From: Wenyingzhuangia fucanilytica
GTDB lineage: Bacteria; Bacteroidota; Bacteroidia; Flavobacteriales; Flavobacteriaceae
DNA: 64,000 nucleotides
Assembly: GCF_001697185.1 (NCBI RefSeq)
Contig: NZ_CP014224.1
Location: 682,001-746,000, forward strand
Direction: 5' to 3'
Both the position numbers and the translations under genes were made by a program. Shown one piece after another: positions 27,474-38,134 of this stretch. The number at the start of each line of letters is the position of its first letter. Position 1 is the first letter of the stretch. The notes beneath the pieces are model-generated. The model ran no database searches. It was given only the letters and a program-made list of their open reading frames with translations, and was not told where the DNA came from.

Positions 27474-28223
27474 ATGAAAGTAAAAACAATATTAGTATCT
27501 CAGCCAGAGCCTAAAACAGATCAACAATCACCCTTTTCAATTTTATCAGAAAAGCAAAAAGTAAAAATTGATTTTAGATCTTTTATTCATGTTGAAGGTT
27601 TAACTGTAAGAGAGGTTCGTAATCAAAAAATTGATCTTGGAAAATATTCGGCAATTATACTTACAAGTAGAAATGCAGTAGATCACTTTTTTAGAATTGC
27701 TGAGGAAATGCGTTTTAAGGTACCAAATGAATTAAAATATTTCTGTCAGTCAGAAGCTGTAGCTTATTACTTACAAAAATATGTAGTTTACAGAAAACGT
27801 AAAATTTATGTTGGAAAAAGAACTTTCCCTGAATTATGTGAATTGATTAAAAAACATAAAACAGAAAAGTTTTTATTACCGTCTTCAGATAAGTTAAAAG
27901 ATTTAATTCCTGAGTCTTTAGATGCTATGGGGGTTGATTGGACAAGAGCAGACTTGTATAGAACTGTAACAAGTGATTTATCTGACTTAGAAAAAGTAAC
28001 TTATGATGTTTTGGTGTTCTTTAGTCCATCTGGAATTCAGTCTTTATTTAAGAACTTTCCAGAGTTTAAACAAAACAACACAAGAATTGCTGTATTTGGA
28101 AACTCTACAGTAAAAGCAGCTACAGAAGCTGGATTAAAAGTTGATATTTCTGCACCATCTCCAGAAAATCCATCAATGACAAGTGCTTTAGAAAAGTATA
28201 TTAAAGAAGTAAATAAAAAATAA
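27474..28223 (+). CDS. hemD: Uroporphyrinogen-III synthase
   Basis: A 249-residue cytoplasmic enzyme that closes and inverts the linear tetrapyrrole to uroporphyrinogen III in heme synthesis. The family is recognised from the bilobal pattern: ILVSQPEP at the start, YSAIILTSRNAVDHFFRIAEE (about residues 57-77), then DVLVFFSPSGIQSLFKNFPE (about 177-196) and IAVFGNSTVKAATEAGLKV. The sequence is poorly conserved in general, so the fold pattern carries the call. It follows the DUF4271 gene and ends before a strong terminator. Confidence 0.85.
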   Translation: MKVKTILVSQPEPKTDQQSPFSILSEKQKVKIDFRSFIHVEGLTVREVRNQKIDLGKYSAIILTSRNAVDHFFRIAEEMRFKVPNELKYFCQSEAVAYYLQKYVVYRKRKIYVGKRTFPELCELIKKHKTEKFLLPSSDKLKDLIPESLDAMGVDWTRADLYRTVTSDLSDLEKVTYDVLVFFSPSGIQSLFKNFPEFKQNNTRIAVFGNSTVKAATEAGLKVDISAPSPENPSMTSALEKYIKEVNKK

Positions 28224-28246
28224 TTTTTTATTTTTGAAGAAAATAT

Positions 28247-28275
28247 AAAGAGCCTATTTTTAATAGGCTCTTTTT
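28247..28275 (+). terminator. Terminator after hemD
   Basis: A perfect 12-bp stem (28247-28258 with 28262-28273, AAAGAGCCTATT and complement) has a 3-nt loop and a run of seven T. Confidence 0.86.
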
Positions 28276-28291
28276 TTATATCAAATAACAT

Positions 28292-28873
28292 ATGTTTCAA
28301 ATAGGGAAAACACTAGTGTCCGAAGAAATCATAGAGAGTGATTTTGTGTGTAATATTTCTGCTTGCAAAGGAGAGTGTTGTGTAGCAGGCGAAGCTGGAG
28401 CTCCAGTTTTAGATGAGGAAATTAAAAAACTAAACGAAGTTTATCCTAAAATTAAACACTTATTAAGACCAGAGGGAATTGCTGCTATAGAAGAGCAAGG
28501 AACTTATACAACCTCTAAATTTGGTGAGCACGAAACTACTTTGGTAAATAATAAAGAGTGTGCTTTTGTGACTTTTGATGATAAAGGAATTACTTCTTGT
28601 GGAATAGAACAAGCTTATAATCTAGGCTTGGTAGATTGGAAAAAACCAATTTCATGTCATTTGTATCCGGTAAGGGTTCAAGAGTACGAAGAGTTTTCGG
28701 CAGTTAATTATCATCATTGGGAAATTTGTGATGATGCTTGTGCTTTAGGAAAAGAATTGCAAGTGCCAGTTTATAAGTTTTTAAAAAATGCATTGATTTT
28801 AAAATTTGGAGAAAATTGGTATATGGAGCTAGAGAAGGTTGCCGAAGAATGGAAAAAACAAAAGAAACTATAA
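28292..28873 (+). CDS. DUF3109 family protein (possible metal-binding cysteine cluster)
   Basis: A 193-residue cytoplasmic protein of DUF3109. Cysteines cluster in VCNISACKGECCVAGEAGAP (residues 19-38) and recur in KECAFV, SCGIEQAY, SCHLYPVR and ICDDACAL. Together with conserved His and Asp, they suggest an iron-sulfur or zinc site, as in the related YkgJ-type proteins. The function is not known, and no partner is adjacent. It begins just after the hemD terminator with its own short leader and ends before another terminator. Confidence 0.82.
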   Translation: MFQIGKTLVSEEIIESDFVCNISACKGECCVAGEAGAPVLDEEIKKLNEVYPKIKHLLRPEGIAAIEEQGTYTTSKFGEHETTLVNNKECAFVTFDDKGITSCGIEQAYNLGLVDWKKPISCHLYPVRVQEYEEFSAVNYHHWEICDDACALGKELQVPVYKFLKNALILKFGENWYMELEKVAEEWKKQKKL

Positions 28874-28895
28874 CAAGTTTTTTATAAAAAAAGTT

Positions 28896-28938
28896 AAAAA
28901 AAGCCTTTACAAATTCTTTGTTTGTTGGGCTTTTTTTT
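28896..28938 (+). terminator. Terminator after the DUF3109 gene
   Basis: AAAAAAAGCC (28896-28905) pairs with GGCTTTTTTT (28928-28937). The 22-nt interior holds a second small hairpin (ACAAA/TTTGT), and a T-run completes the signal. Confidence 0.65.
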
Positions 28939-29055
28939 ATTATTAGGATTCGCTTATTTAAAATAATTTTAAATATAAATACTTGTTTTGTAGTGTTTTG
29001 TGAAAAGTCAGTGTTTATACTGTATTTTGGCAGATTGTTAAGAACTTTCATCTTT

Positions 29056-29064
29056 TGTGGATAA
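29056..29064 (-). promoter_or_regulatory. Perfect DnaA box upstream of nrdB
   Basis: TGTGGATAA on the plus strand is the exact complement of the consensus DnaA box TTATCCACA, 83 bases before the nrdB start. DnaA regulates nrd genes in Escherichia coli, so it is a plausible operator. An inverted repeat AAGAACT/AGTTCTT (29040-29046 and 29067-29073) encloses the box. A chance match somewhere in a window this size is possible, but a chance match in this short region is unlikely. Confidence 0.55.
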
Positions 29065-29147
29065 GTAGTTCTTTTATTCAAGACTATTTTTTGCAATCTT
29101 TGTTAGCACGATAAAATAATACTCAAACTAGAAATTAAATAAAAGAT

Positions 29148-30119
29148 ATGTCTCAAGTTGAACCAATTTTACAAGACGACCCAAATAGATTCGTAATTTT
29201 TCCTATCCAACACCAAGATATTTGGGAATGGTATAAAAAACAAGAAGCAAGTATTTGGACGGCTGAAGAAATTGACTTACACCAAGATGTTGTCGATTGG
29301 GAAAATAAATTAAATGATGATGAACGCTATTTCATTAAACATATTTTAGCATTCTTTGCTGCATCTGACGGAATTGTAAATGAAAATTTGGCCGAAAACT
29401 TTGTAAGCGAAGTTCAATATGCAGAAGCAAAATTCTTCTATGGTTTCCAAATCATGATGGAGAATATCCACTCAGAAGTATATTCTTTGTTGATTGATAC
29501 TTATGTGAAAAACGAAGAGGAAAAAAACAAACTTTTTAAAGCTATAGAGTATTTCCCAGCAATTAAGTTAAAAGCTGATTGGGCTTTAAAATGGATAGAA
29601 TCAGAATCTTTTGCAGAGCGTTTAATTGCTTTCGCAGCAGTTGAAGGAATTTTCTTCTCAGGTAGTTTCTGTGCTATTTTCTGGATGAAAAAACGTGGAT
29701 TATTACCTGGATTAACATTTTCTAATGAATTAATTTCTCGTGATGAAGGATTACACTGTGATTTTGCTGTACACTTACACAACAATCATATTGTAAACAA
29801 AGTACCTAAAGAGCGCATTAAAGAAATTATTGTTGATGCTTTAGATATCGAAAAAGTATTTATTACAGAATCTTTACCAGTAAGTTTAATTGGAATGAAT
29901 GCTAAGTTAATGAGTCAGTACTTAGAATTTGTAACAGATAGACTTTTAGTTGAATTTGGATGCGAAAGAGTGTATAATTCTAGCAATCCTTTCGACTTTA
30001 TGGATATGATATCATTAGAAGGAAAAACAAACTTCTTTGAAAAAAGAGTTTCTGAGTACCAAAAAGCTGGAGTAAAATCTGGAGGAACAGGTGAAATTAG
30101 CTTTGATGCTGATTTCTAA
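29148..30119 (+). CDS. nrdB: Class I ribonucleotide reductase, beta subunit
   Basis: The 323-residue radical-bearing subunit of class I ribonucleotide reductase, which makes deoxynucleotides aerobically. The di-iron ligands and radical site are visible: [34 protein letters not shown], where the Tyr is at the position of the stable radical, and later [15 protein letters not shown] and [16 protein letters not shown] tyrosyl radical and iron site are therefore likely (class Ia). It precedes nrdA, an order seen in Bacteroidota. A DnaA box lies upstream. Confidence 0.95.
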   Translation: MSQVEPILQDDPNRFVIFPIQHQDIWEWYKKQEASIWTAEEIDLHQDVVDWENKLNDDERYFIKHILAFFAASDGIVNENLAENFVSEVQYAEAKFFYGFQIMMENIHSEVYSLLIDTYVKNEEEKNKLFKAIEYFPAIKLKADWALKWIESESFAERLIAFAAVEGIFFSGSFCAIFWMKKRGLLPGLTFSNELISRDEGLHCDFAVHLHNNHIVNKVPKERIKEIIVDALDIEKVFITESLPVSLIGMNAKLMSQYLEFVTDRLLVEFGCERVYNSSNPFDFMDMISLEGKTNFFEKRVSEYQKAGVKSGGTGEISFDADF

Positions 30120-30153
30120 AAATAGATAAATAAATTGCTTTTTTTGATATGTT

Positions 30154-30178
30154 ACAATACCATTAAAAATGGTGTTGT
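30154..30178 (+). other. Intercistronic hairpin between nrdB and nrdA
   Basis: An 11-bp stem (30154-30164 with 30168-30178, ACAATACCATT and its near-complement with one G-T pair) has a 3-nt loop and no T-run, so it is not a classic terminator. It may affect mRNA processing or the ratio of the two subunits. Confidence 0.5.
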
Positions 30179-30225
30179 TAGGATATTATTCTCTAAAAAC
30201 TAACTAACTTAAAAGATAAAGGATT

Positions 30226-32607
30226 ATGTACGTAATTAAAAGAGATGGACACAAAGAGTCTGTGATGTTTGATAAAATCACGGCAAGAATTAGAAAGATT
30301 TGTTACGGATTAAACCCGTTGGTAGATCCAGTAAAAGTTGCGATGCGTGTGATTGAAGGGTTGTATGATGGAGTAACTACTTCTGAATTAGATAACTTGG
30401 CAGCAGAAATTGCAGCAACTTTAACTACTGCTCACCCAGACTACGCTAAGTTAGCAGCTAGAATTTCAGTGTCTAACTTACATAAAAACACAGAAAAATC
30501 TTTCTCTGCTACCATGAAAGAATTATACGAGTATGTAAACCCACGTACAGGTTTGGCATCTCCATTACTTTCTGATGAAGTATATAATGTAATTGAAGAA
30601 AACTCTGCCTTATTAGATTCTTCAATTGTATATGATAGAGATTTTAATTACGATTATTTCGGTTTTAAAACTTTAGAACGTTCTTATCTTTTAAAAATTA
30701 ACGGAAAAATTGCAGAGCGTCCACAGCAAATGTTGATGCGTGTAGCTATTGGTATTCATTTAAATGATATCGAAGAAGCTATAGAAACTTATAACTTAAT
30801 GAGTAAAAAGTTTTTTACACACGCTACACCAACTTTGTTTAACTCTGGTACCCCAAAACCACAAATGTCTTCTTGTTTTTTATTACAAATGCAAGATGAT
30901 AGTATTGATGGTATTTATGATACATTAAAACAAACAGCAAAAATATCTCAATCAGCAGGAGGTATTGGTTTGTCTATTCACAATATTAGAGCTACAGGTT
31001 CTTATATTCGTGGAACAAACGGAACTTCTAACGGAATTATTCCAATGTTAAAAGTTTATAATGATACCGCTCGTTACGTAGATCAAGGAGGAGGGAAACG
31101 TAAAGGTTCTTTCGCAATTTATATTGAGCCTTGGCATGCTGATATTTTTGAATTCTTAGATTTAAGAAAAAATACTGGAGCCGAAGAAAAACGTGCAAGA
31201 GATTTATTCTTAGCCTTATGGATTTCTGATTTATTCATGAAGCGTGTTGAAGAAAACGGAGAATGGACATTGATGTGTCCTAATGAATGTCCAGGTTTAT
31301 ATGATACCTACGGAGAAGAGTTTGAAGCATTATACACTAAATACGAAGCTGAAGGAAAAGGTCGTAAAACCATTAAAGCTCGTGAATTGTGGGAAAAAGT
31401 TTTAGAATCTCAAATTGAGACTGGAAACCCATACATGTTGTATAAAGATGCTGCTAACCGTAAATCTAATCAAAAGAATTTAGGAGTTATTCGTTCTTCT
31501 AACTTGTGTACAGAGATTATGGAATACACAGCAAAAGACGAAGTTGCTGTATGTAACTTAGCTTCTATTGCTATTCCAATGTTTGTAGAAACTAACGATA
31601 AAGGAGAAAAATTCTTTAACCACGATAAATTATATAAAGTAGTTAAAAAAGTAACTAGAAACTTAGATACAGTTATTGATAGAAACTACTACCCTGTAAA
31701 AGAAGCAGAGAACTCTAACATGAGACACCGTCCAGTAGGATTGGGTATTCAAGGATTAGCTGATGCTTTTATCATGTTAAGAATGCCGTTTACTTCTGAT
31801 GAAGCAAAACAATTAAACAAAGATATTTTTGAAACCTTATATTTTGCAGCTGTAGAGTCGTCTATGGAAATTGCAACAAAAAAAGGAGCATATTCTACGT
31901 TTGAGGGGTCTCCAATGTCACAAGGAGAGTTTCAATACAATATGTGGGGAGTAAAAGATGAAGAATTAAGTGGTCGTTGGAATTGGGCTGAATTAAGAGA
32001 GAAAGTTAAAAAGAACGGTGTTCGTAACTCTTTATTGGTTGCTCCAATGCCAACAGCATCAACTTCTCAAATTTTAGGGAATAACGAAGCTTTTGAGCCT
32101 TATACATCAAATATCTACACGCGTAGAGTGTTGTCTGGTGAGTTTATTGTTGTTAACAAACACTTATTAGAAGATTTAGTTGAGTTAGGTTTATGGGATA
32201 ACGCTTTAAAAGAAGAGTTGATGAGAGCAAATGGTTCTATTCAACACATAGAAGGAATTCCTCAAGACTTAAAAGATTTATATAAAACAGTTTGGGAATT
32301 GAGTATGAAAGATATTATTGATATGTCTCGTCATAGAGGATATTTTATCGATCAATCTCAATCTTTAAACTTGTTTATGGAAGATGCTAACTATTCTAAG
32401 TTAACCTCAATGCATTTCTACGCTTGGAAGTCAGGATTAAAAACAGGAATGTACTATTTAAGAACAAAATCAGCAGTTAATGCAATTAAGTTCACTTTAA
32501 ATAACGATAAAAAAGAAGAGGATAAACCATTAACCCCAGAAGAGTTTAAGGCTATGGTTTTACAATCTAGAGAAAATCCAGATGATTGTGAAATGTGTGG
32601 ATCTTAA
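30226..32607 (+). CDS. nrdA: Class I ribonucleotide reductase, alpha subunit
   Basis: The 793-residue catalytic subunit. An N-terminal ATP-cone (residues 1-90, starting [18 protein letters not shown]) gives overall activity control by ATP/dATP. The catalytic barrel includes [20 protein letters not shown] and [37 protein letters not shown] supplies catalytic Cys/Glu residues; and the C-terminus ends in CEMCGS, the redox-active Cys pair reduced by thioredoxin. It is 106 bases downstream of nrdB, with a hairpin in the gap, and is followed by a strong terminator. Confidence 0.96.
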   Translation: MYVIKRDGHKESVMFDKITARIRKICYGLNPLVDPVKVAMRVIEGLYDGVTTSELDNLAAEIAATLTTAHPDYAKLAARISVSNLHKNTEKSFSATMKELYEYVNPRTGLASPLLSDEVYNVIEENSALLDSSIVYDRDFNYDYFGFKTLERSYLLKINGKIAERPQQMLMRVAIGIHLNDIEEAIETYNLMSKKFFTHATPTLFNSGTPKPQMSSCFLLQMQDDSIDGIYDTLKQTAKISQSAGGIGLSIHNIRATGSYIRGTNGTSNGIIPMLKVYNDTARYVDQGGGKRKGSFAIYIEPWHADIFEFLDLRKNTGAEEKRARDLFLALWISDLFMKRVEENGEWTLMCPNECPGLYDTYGEEFEALYTKYEAEGKGRKTIKARELWEKVLESQIETGNPYMLYKDAANRKSNQKNLGVIRSSNLCTEIMEYTAKDEVAVCNLASIAIPMFVETNDKGEKFFNHDKLYKVVKKVTRNLDTVIDRNYYPVKEAENSNMRHRPVGLGIQGLADAFIMLRMPFTSDEAKQLNKDIFETLYFAAVESSMEIATKKGAYSTFEGSPMSQGEFQYNMWGVKDEELSGRWNWAELREKVKKNGVRNSLLVAPMPTASTSQILGNNEAFEPYTSNIYTRRVLSGEFIVVNKHLLEDLVELGLWDNALKEELMRANGSIQHIEGIPQDLKDLYKTVWELSMKDIIDMSRHRGYFIDQSQSLNLFMEDANYSKLTSMHFYAWKSGLKTGMYYLRTKSAVNAIKFTLNNDKKEEDKPLTPEEFKAMVLQSRENPDDCEMCGS

Positions 32608-32624
32608 AAAGATAAACCTATTAT

Positions 32625-32662
32625 AAAAAAAGCCGCTTTGAAATTTCAAAGCGGCTTTTTTT
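32625..32662 (+). terminator. Terminator of nrdBA
   Basis: A perfect 38-nt palindrome centred at 32643/32644, with GCCGCTTTG/CAAAGCGGC in the stem and seven A and seven T at its ends, lies 18 bases after the nrdA stop. Confidence 0.9.
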
Positions 32663-32754
32663 ATGTTGAAAGGTCAAAACACTCAATTTGGGTTAACATA
32701 TGTTAGTCTGTTTTTATATAACAAATAATAACTTTAGGTAAAATGCTATGAGAA

Positions 32755-35700
32755 ATGAAAAAGTCAGTTGCTATGGCTGCCTTATTCATTAATATATTTG
32801 TTGTATCTGCTCAAGATCTAGGACCGGGAGGTGTTGGGTCTACCGAGGCTATTAGTGATGACTATATGTTATGGATGAGTGCAGAAAAAGAGGTGGTAGA
32901 AACTAGTGGAGGACTTGTAATAACAAGTAAAAAAACCACTTGGGGAGATCTTTCTGGTAATGGAAATTCATATGAAGGTGTTGGTGTTAGTATATTGTTT
33001 ATAGGAAATGTATCTCCGCCTAAATTAATTAACAGTGTGGTTAATCAATTACCCACATTAGAGTTTAGTAATTCTTATCAATATTTAGAAGATACTTCAA
33101 TATCTGGTCAGTTAGACGATGATTCGCATACCATTATTATGGTTTGGAAAAGTGATGAAACAAATCCAAGTAACGGGAAAAATGTAATTGCTTCAGAAAA
33201 TTTATTCTCGTTAAACACAAATAACAATCAATTTAGATTAAGTGCCAAAGATGGTGGTAGCACAACTAATTATACTTTTGGGTCTGTAAGTGATTATACT
33301 AGTCCTACCATCAGTTTTATCAGTAGAACAAGTGATGATAAACTTAAGGTTTATAAAAATGGAGTATTAGTATCTACTCAAAATATTTCAAATACCAATC
33401 ATTTTAACTGGACAACAAATTCAAGTATTACTTTAGGTTTAGATATCTCTGGAGATAAAGGTGATGCTTTAGAAAGTAATATGTTTGAAATTATTCACAC
33501 TTCAGTAGATTTTGACAATGAAATCGTGAATAAAATACTAATAGAGAATTATTTGTCAGCAAAATATAACATTGCCTTAGGACAAAATGATGTGTATAAA
33601 GGAGATGACAATGGATACGATTACCAAGTAGCAGGAATTGGACAAGATACCAATGCAAATGCAAACTCATCTGCAAAAGGAACAGGAGTAGTAGCGATAA
33701 GTAATCCGAGTGATTTAGATAATGATGAGTATTTAATTTGGGGACAAAATACCATAGAAGATTATTCGTTTGAAGCCATCACAGAAGGAAAAAGATTGAG
33801 TAATATTTGGTCCGTTTCTTCAAGAGCACCAAATGGGAGTAGTGTTGTAGATGTTGGTACTGTTACGGTGAGTGTAGATTTATCTGATTTAGATGAAGAA
33901 GCAGATAATGGCTCTCAAAAGTTTAGAATGTTAGTGTCTTCAAGTGAAGATTTAACCAATAGTACAGAATATATTGCAACAATTTCTAACGGTGCTGCTA
34001 CTTTTTCAGAGGTAGTTTTAAGTGATACGGATTATTTTACTTTTGAGTATTCTATTGATAAAGTAACTTCATTTAATGGTTCTGTTTGGTCTTCAAAAAC
34101 GCCTGATAACACAACAACTTATTATGATGTTATCATAGAAAGTGGAACAGTAAATCTAGGAACAGGGGAGTTTAAAATGAAATCATTAGTGTTGCAAAAC
34201 AGTAGTAATTTAATATTTGAAGAAAATGCCACTGTGATTATTGATGAAGAAATTACTCTAAATAGTAGTGCGGCTTTGTATTTAGAAGATGGTGCTCAGC
34301 TAATACAAAACAACACAGGAACAAACACCAATACAGGAACAAATTTTTATATTCCATTTACCACCCCAGTTAAAGACAGTTATTCCTTTAGTTACATTAG
34401 TTCTCCGGTGAGTAATAACAACTCAACATATTCTTTTGCAGATCATTTTAAAGATGGACGTGTAGGAAGTGATATTGTAAACAACGAAACTTCTTTTGTG
34501 TATTATAATAATGATTCTGATGGAGCACAGACCGGTGCCATCACTGCATTAAGTACACATTGGATGTACACTTATTTTAATAGTGAAAATTGGGTGTTAA
34601 AAAGAAGTACAGGTGCTGTGCCTATAGGTCAAGGATTAACAATTAAAGAGCCAGGAACTACAGCACAAAGATATTATGCAAAAGGGACTCCTAATAATGG
34701 AGATTACTCTTTAGAGGTTGATGAGAATACCATTAGTTTGTTAGGGAATCCTTATCCTAGTGCTTTGGATGCCGATAGGTTTTTAAGTGATAACTCAATA
34801 ATTAGCACTCTTTATTTTTACGAAGATAAGGCTGGAGTAGAAAGTCATTATCAAAGTGATTATGATGCGGGTTATGGTGTCTATACGGAGTTTGGAGGGG
34901 GAATTGCAGCTTCCGTAACAGTTAATGGTATTTCTTTTTTGGGTGAAGCTCCAGAAAAGTATATTCCCGTTGGGCAAGGGTTTATGGCTGATGCTACAGC
35001 AGATGGAACAATTGAGTTTAAAAATTCTCAAAGAGCAATTGTTTCTTTAGGAAGCACTTCTAAATTTTTTAAACAACAAAAAAGCTCAAAATTAATAAAC
35101 TCTAAAAGTAGCAAGACCGTAAGTGCTTTAGAAAACAATTTATTACCCTCTTTAAGAATTGGTTTTCAGTTTCCATTAGCAAATGGAAAAGAATACCATA
35201 GGCAATTAGGAGTTAATTTTAAATCAGGAAATAGTATTGAAACTTTTGATACTGGATATGATGCTATTTTATTTGATGAAAAACCAACGGATGCTTATAT
35301 CATCAATAAAACAGAAGAAAAATTTGTAATGGCTGGGGTATCTCAAATCACCGAAGAAACAGAAGTGCCAATTTATGTTGTGGTAGATCAGACTAAAGAA
35401 GTTTCTTTTATGATAGATAAAATTGAAAATCTTAATAAAGAAGTTTATTTATATGATAAGGAATTGGAGATAAAAGAAAGTTTAAATGATGGCGATATTG
35501 TTAGGAAAAATTTATCAGCAGGAACATATTCTGATAGGTTTTCATTAGTTTTTAAAGAAGATGCATCGTTAGCGGTTTCTAATATTGATAAAGGAAAGTT
35601 AGAAATTATCATTCATAAAAATCAATTAATTGTTGCCTCAGAAGCATATAGTATTAATGCATTGAGTTTGATAAATATAAAAGGAAGTACAGTGTCAACA

Positions 35701-35802
35701 TCAAATAACAATATGTTAAACTATACAAATTCGCTAACAGGAATTTTTGTTTTAAAAATTAAGACAGATCAAGGGATTGCGGTTAAAAAAATATTTCTGT
35801 AA
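32755..35802 (+). CDS. Large secreted protein with LamG-like region and type IX sorting-like C-terminus
   Basis: A 1015-residue exported protein. A signal peptide ending VVSAQ (near residue 20) leads to an N-terminal concanavalin-like (LamG-type) region of about 250 residues with the strands typical of that fold (HTIIMVWKSDET, DDKLKVYKNGVLVSTQ). A region with YDYQVAGIGQD at about 290-300 is a motif seen in Bacteroidota secreted proteins. The rest is Asn/Ser-rich, and the last 80 residues (ALSLINIKGSTVST and GIFVLKIKTDQGIAVKKIFL) resemble the type A sorting domain of type IX secretion. It probably acts on the cell surface or outside; the target is unknown. It is monocistronic, between nrdA and hisS. 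Confidence 0.75.
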   Translation: MKKSVAMAALFINIFVVSAQDLGPGGVGSTEAISDDYMLWMSAEKEVVETSGGLVITSKKTTWGDLSGNGNSYEGVGVSILFIGNVSPPKLINSVVNQLPTLEFSNSYQYLEDTSISGQLDDDSHTIIMVWKSDETNPSNGKNVIASENLFSLNTNNNQFRLSAKDGGSTTNYTFGSVSDYTSPTISFISRTSDDKLKVYKNGVLVSTQNISNTNHFNWTTNSSITLGLDISGDKGDALESNMFEIIHTSVDFDNEIVNKILIENYLSAKYNIALGQNDVYKGDDNGYDYQVAGIGQDTNANANSSAKGTGVVAISNPSDLDNDEYLIWGQNTIEDYSFEAITEGKRLSNIWSVSSRAPNGSSVVDVGTVTVSVDLSDLDEEADNGSQKFRMLVSSSEDLTNSTEYIATISNGAATFSEVVLSDTDYFTFEYSIDKVTSFNGSVWSSKTPDNTTTYYDVIIESGTVNLGTGEFKMKSLVLQNSSNLIFEENATVIIDEEITLNSSAALYLEDGAQLIQNNTGTNTNTGTNFYIPFTTPVKDSYSFSYISSPVSNNNSTYSFADHFKDGRVGSDIVNNETSFVYYNNDSDGAQTGAITALSTHWMYTYFNSENWVLKRSTGAVPIGQGLTIKEPGTTAQRYYAKGTPNNGDYSLEVDENTISLLGNPYPSALDADRFLSDNSIISTLYFYEDKAGVESHYQSDYDAGYGVYTEFGGGIAASVTVNGISFLGEAPEKYIPVGQGFMADATADGTIEFKNSQRAIVSLGSTSKFFKQQKSSKLINSKSSKTVSALENNLLPSLRIGFQFPLANGKEYHRQLGVNFKSGNSIETFDTGYDAILFDEKPTDAYIINKTEEKFVMAGVSQITEETEVPIYVVVDQTKEVSFMIDKIENLNKEVYLYDKELEIKESLNDGDIVRKNLSAGTYSDRFSLVFKEDASLAVSNIDKGKLEIIIHKNQLIVASEAYSINALSLINIKGSTVSTSNNNMLNYTNSLTGIFVLKIKTDQGIAVKKIFL

Positions 35803-35921
35803 GAGATATGTTATATAAATATTGAAAAAGATTAATCAGAATAAGGTTGATCTTTTTTTGTTTTTATGCAAAGGAATTTAAATCGCTTCTAAATTCATGA
35901 TAGATTAGCTTTTAGTTTATT

Positions 35922-35929
35922 TATATTTG
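35922..35929 (+). promoter_or_regulatory. Candidate -7 box for hisS
   Basis: TATATTTG matches TAnnTTTG exactly, 25 bases before the hisS ATG. Confidence 0.55.
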
Positions 35930-35954
35930 TGCTTTCAAAAAAACAAGGCATTTG

Positions 35955-37331
35955 ATGGCACAAAAACCAAGTATTCCTAAAGGGACTAGAGATTTTTCTC
36001 CTGTTGAAGTGGCAAAAAGAGATTATATTTTTGCAACAATTAAGTCTGTTTTCCAAAATTTTGGATTTCAATCTATAGAAACACCTTCTTTTGAAAACCT
36101 ACAAACTTTAATGGGTAAGTATGGTGAGGAAGGAGATAGGTTAATTTTTAAGATATTAAACTCTGGAGATTATTTAAAGAAAGCGGATGCTACTTTATTA
36201 GCCAATAAAGAGAGTCAAAAATTAACAAGTGCCATTAGTGAAAAAGCTTTGCGTTACGATTTAACTGTGCCTTTTGCGCGTTACGTAGTGCAGCATCAAA
36301 ATGAAATTGAGTTTCCGTTTAAGAGATATCAAATTCAGCCAGTTTGGAGAGCCGATCGCCCTCAAAAAGGACGTTTTAGAGAATTTTATCAATGTGATGC
36401 CGATGTTGTAGGAAGTGATTCTTTATGGCAAGAGGTAGATTTTGTTCAGTTATACGATACTGTTTTTACCAAACTAGGTTTAAATGGGGTGACTATTAAA
36501 ATGAACAACAGAAAAATTTTATCAGGAATTGCAGAGATTATCGATGCAAGTGATAAATTAATTGATTTTACTGTTGCTTTAGATAAGTTAGATAAAATTG
36601 GAAAAGAAGGGGTGACTAAAGAAATGCTTGAAAAAGGAATTTCTGAAGCAGCCATAGAAAAAGTTGCTCCCTTGTTTGATTTTACGGGTACCAATCAACA
36701 AAAGTTAAATCAATTAGCAACTATGTTGGCTAGTTCTGCAGAAGGAACTAAAGGGGTAGAAGAATTAAGCTTTATCATAGATACCATAGAAACAATAGGA
36801 TTACAATCAGCAAACTTAACTTTAGATGTTACTTTAGCTCGTGGCTTAAACTATTACACAGGAGCTATTTTTGAAGTTGCTGCACCAGAAGGTGTAAAAA
36901 TGGGATCTATTGGAGGTGGTGGTCGTTACGATGACTTAACAGGAATCTTTGGATTAAAAGACATGAGTGGTGTTGGAATTTCTTTTGGATTAGATAGAAT
37001 CTATTTGGTTTTAGAGGAGTTAGAGTTGTTTAAAGAAGTAGCATTACCTAGGCCAGATGTTTTATTTATCAACTTTGGTAATGAAGAAGCACTTTATGCG
37101 ACCAAAGCTATTGCGAAGCTAAGAGCAGAAGGAGTAAAATCTGAATTGTATCCTAGTGATGCAAAAATGAAAAAACAAATGATGTATGCCAACAAAAGAA
37201 ACATTCCGTATGTGGTGTTGGTAGGATCAAAAGAAATAGAAGAGGGTACTTATACCTTAAAAAATATGAGTACAGGTGAACAATCAGTGTGTAAATTAAA
37301 TGAATTGCTAGAAGTCATAATTAATTCGTAA
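35955..37331 (+). CDS. hisS: Histidyl-tRNA synthetase
   Basis: Charges tRNA-His. I start at the ATG at 35955, preceded by an in-frame TTG that is less likely. The 458-residue class II enzyme has [11 protein letters not shown] at the N-terminus, motif 2 in [22 protein letters not shown] (near residues 108-130, shown here by [16 protein letters not shown]), the histidine-specific motif [15 protein letters not shown], and motif 3 [11 protein letters not shown], then an anticodon-binding domain. It is followed 25 bases later by folE, whose -7 box overlaps the hisS stop codon. Confidence 0.96.
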   Translation: MAQKPSIPKGTRDFSPVEVAKRDYIFATIKSVFQNFGFQSIETPSFENLQTLMGKYGEEGDRLIFKILNSGDYLKKADATLLANKESQKLTSAISEKALRYDLTVPFARYVVQHQNEIEFPFKRYQIQPVWRADRPQKGRFREFYQCDADVVGSDSLWQEVDFVQLYDTVFTKLGLNGVTIKMNNRKILSGIAEIIDASDKLIDFTVALDKLDKIGKEGVTKEMLEKGISEAAIEKVAPLFDFTGTNQQKLNQLATMLASSAEGTKGVEELSFIIDTIETIGLQSANLTLDVTLARGLNYYTGAIFEVAAPEGVKMGSIGGGGRYDDLTGIFGLKDMSGVGISFGLDRIYLVLEELELFKEVALPRPDVLFINFGNEEALYATKAIAKLRAEGVKSELYPSDAKMKKQMMYANKRNIPYVVLVGSKEIEEGTYTLKNMSTGEQSVCKLNELLEVIINS

Positions 37332-37336
37332 ATTTG
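37329..37336 (+). promoter_or_regulatory. Candidate -7 box for folE, overlapping the hisS stop codon
   Basis: TAAATTTG matches TAnnTTTG exactly, and its first three bases are the hisS stop TAA. It lies 20 bases before the folE ATG, so folE may be expressed apart from hisS. Confidence 0.5.
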
Positions 37337-37356
37337 CACCCTATAATTTTATAAAT

Positions 37357-38043
37357 ATGTCCCAAGAAATTGACATAATGAACTACGAAGAGATTGATGA
37401 TATAGGAGATAACCACATCGGAGATGTGACAAAAACTCCAATGCGAGCAGACGCGTTTGAATTATCTGATGCTGAAAAGATTGAGAAAATTCAAGCAAAC
37501 GTTAAAGAAATCATGGAAACCTTAGGGTTAGATTTAACAGACGACAGTTTGCAAGGAACCCCAAGACGTGTGGCTAAGGCTTATGTTAAGGAGTTGTTTG
37601 GTGGTTTAAATCCAGAAAATAGACCAAAGTTATCTACATTTAATAATAGTTACCAATATGGAGAAATGTTGGTAGAAAAAAACATAGTGGTTTACTCTAC
37701 TTGTGAACATCACTTGTTACCTATTATTGGTAGAGCACATGTTGCTTATATTTCTAAAGGTACTGTGGTAGGTTTGTCTAAAATGAATCGTATTGTAGAT
37801 CATTATGCAAAAAGACCTCAGGTACAAGAGCGTTTAACTCGTCAAATTGTAAAAGCTTTACAAGAAGCTTTAGGAACAGATGATGTTGCTTGTATTATAG
37901 ATGCAAAACATTTATGTGTAAATTCTAGAGGAGTAAAAGATATTGAAAGTTCAACTGTAACTGCTGAGTTTGGTGGAGCTTTTAAAAATGTTGATAAACA
38001 AAAAGAATTTAGAGATTATATCAAACTAGAAACTAAGTTTTAG
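37357..38043 (+). CDS. folE: GTP cyclohydrolase I
   Basis: Makes dihydroneopterin triphosphate from GTP, the first step of folate and pterin synthesis. The 228-residue protein has an N-terminal extension of about 40 residues, then the catalytic core with the zinc Cys and His in YSTCEHHLLPIIGRAHVAYI, the GTP-binding RIVDHYAKRPQVQERLTRQI, and the second zinc Cys in KHLCVNSRGV. The core matches the family closely. It follows hisS and is itself followed by a terminator, then a 329-base gap before the PUL regulator. Confidence 0.96.
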   Translation: MSQEIDIMNYEEIDDIGDNHIGDVTKTPMRADAFELSDAEKIEKIQANVKEIMETLGLDLTDDSLQGTPRRVAKAYVKELFGGLNPENRPKLSTFNNSYQYGEMLVEKNIVVYSTCEHHLLPIIGRAHVAYISKGTVVGLSKMNRIVDHYAKRPQVQERLTRQIVKALQEALGTDDVACIIDAKHLCVNSRGVKDIESSTVTAEFGGAFKNVDKQKEFRDYIKLETKF

Positions 38044-38134
38044 TAATAATATAAAAGAAAGAATGAAGATTGAAAATAAGGTTTTGTAAAAAATATCACC
38101 TCATAAAAATCTAAATTACTTTGTCACTTAATTT

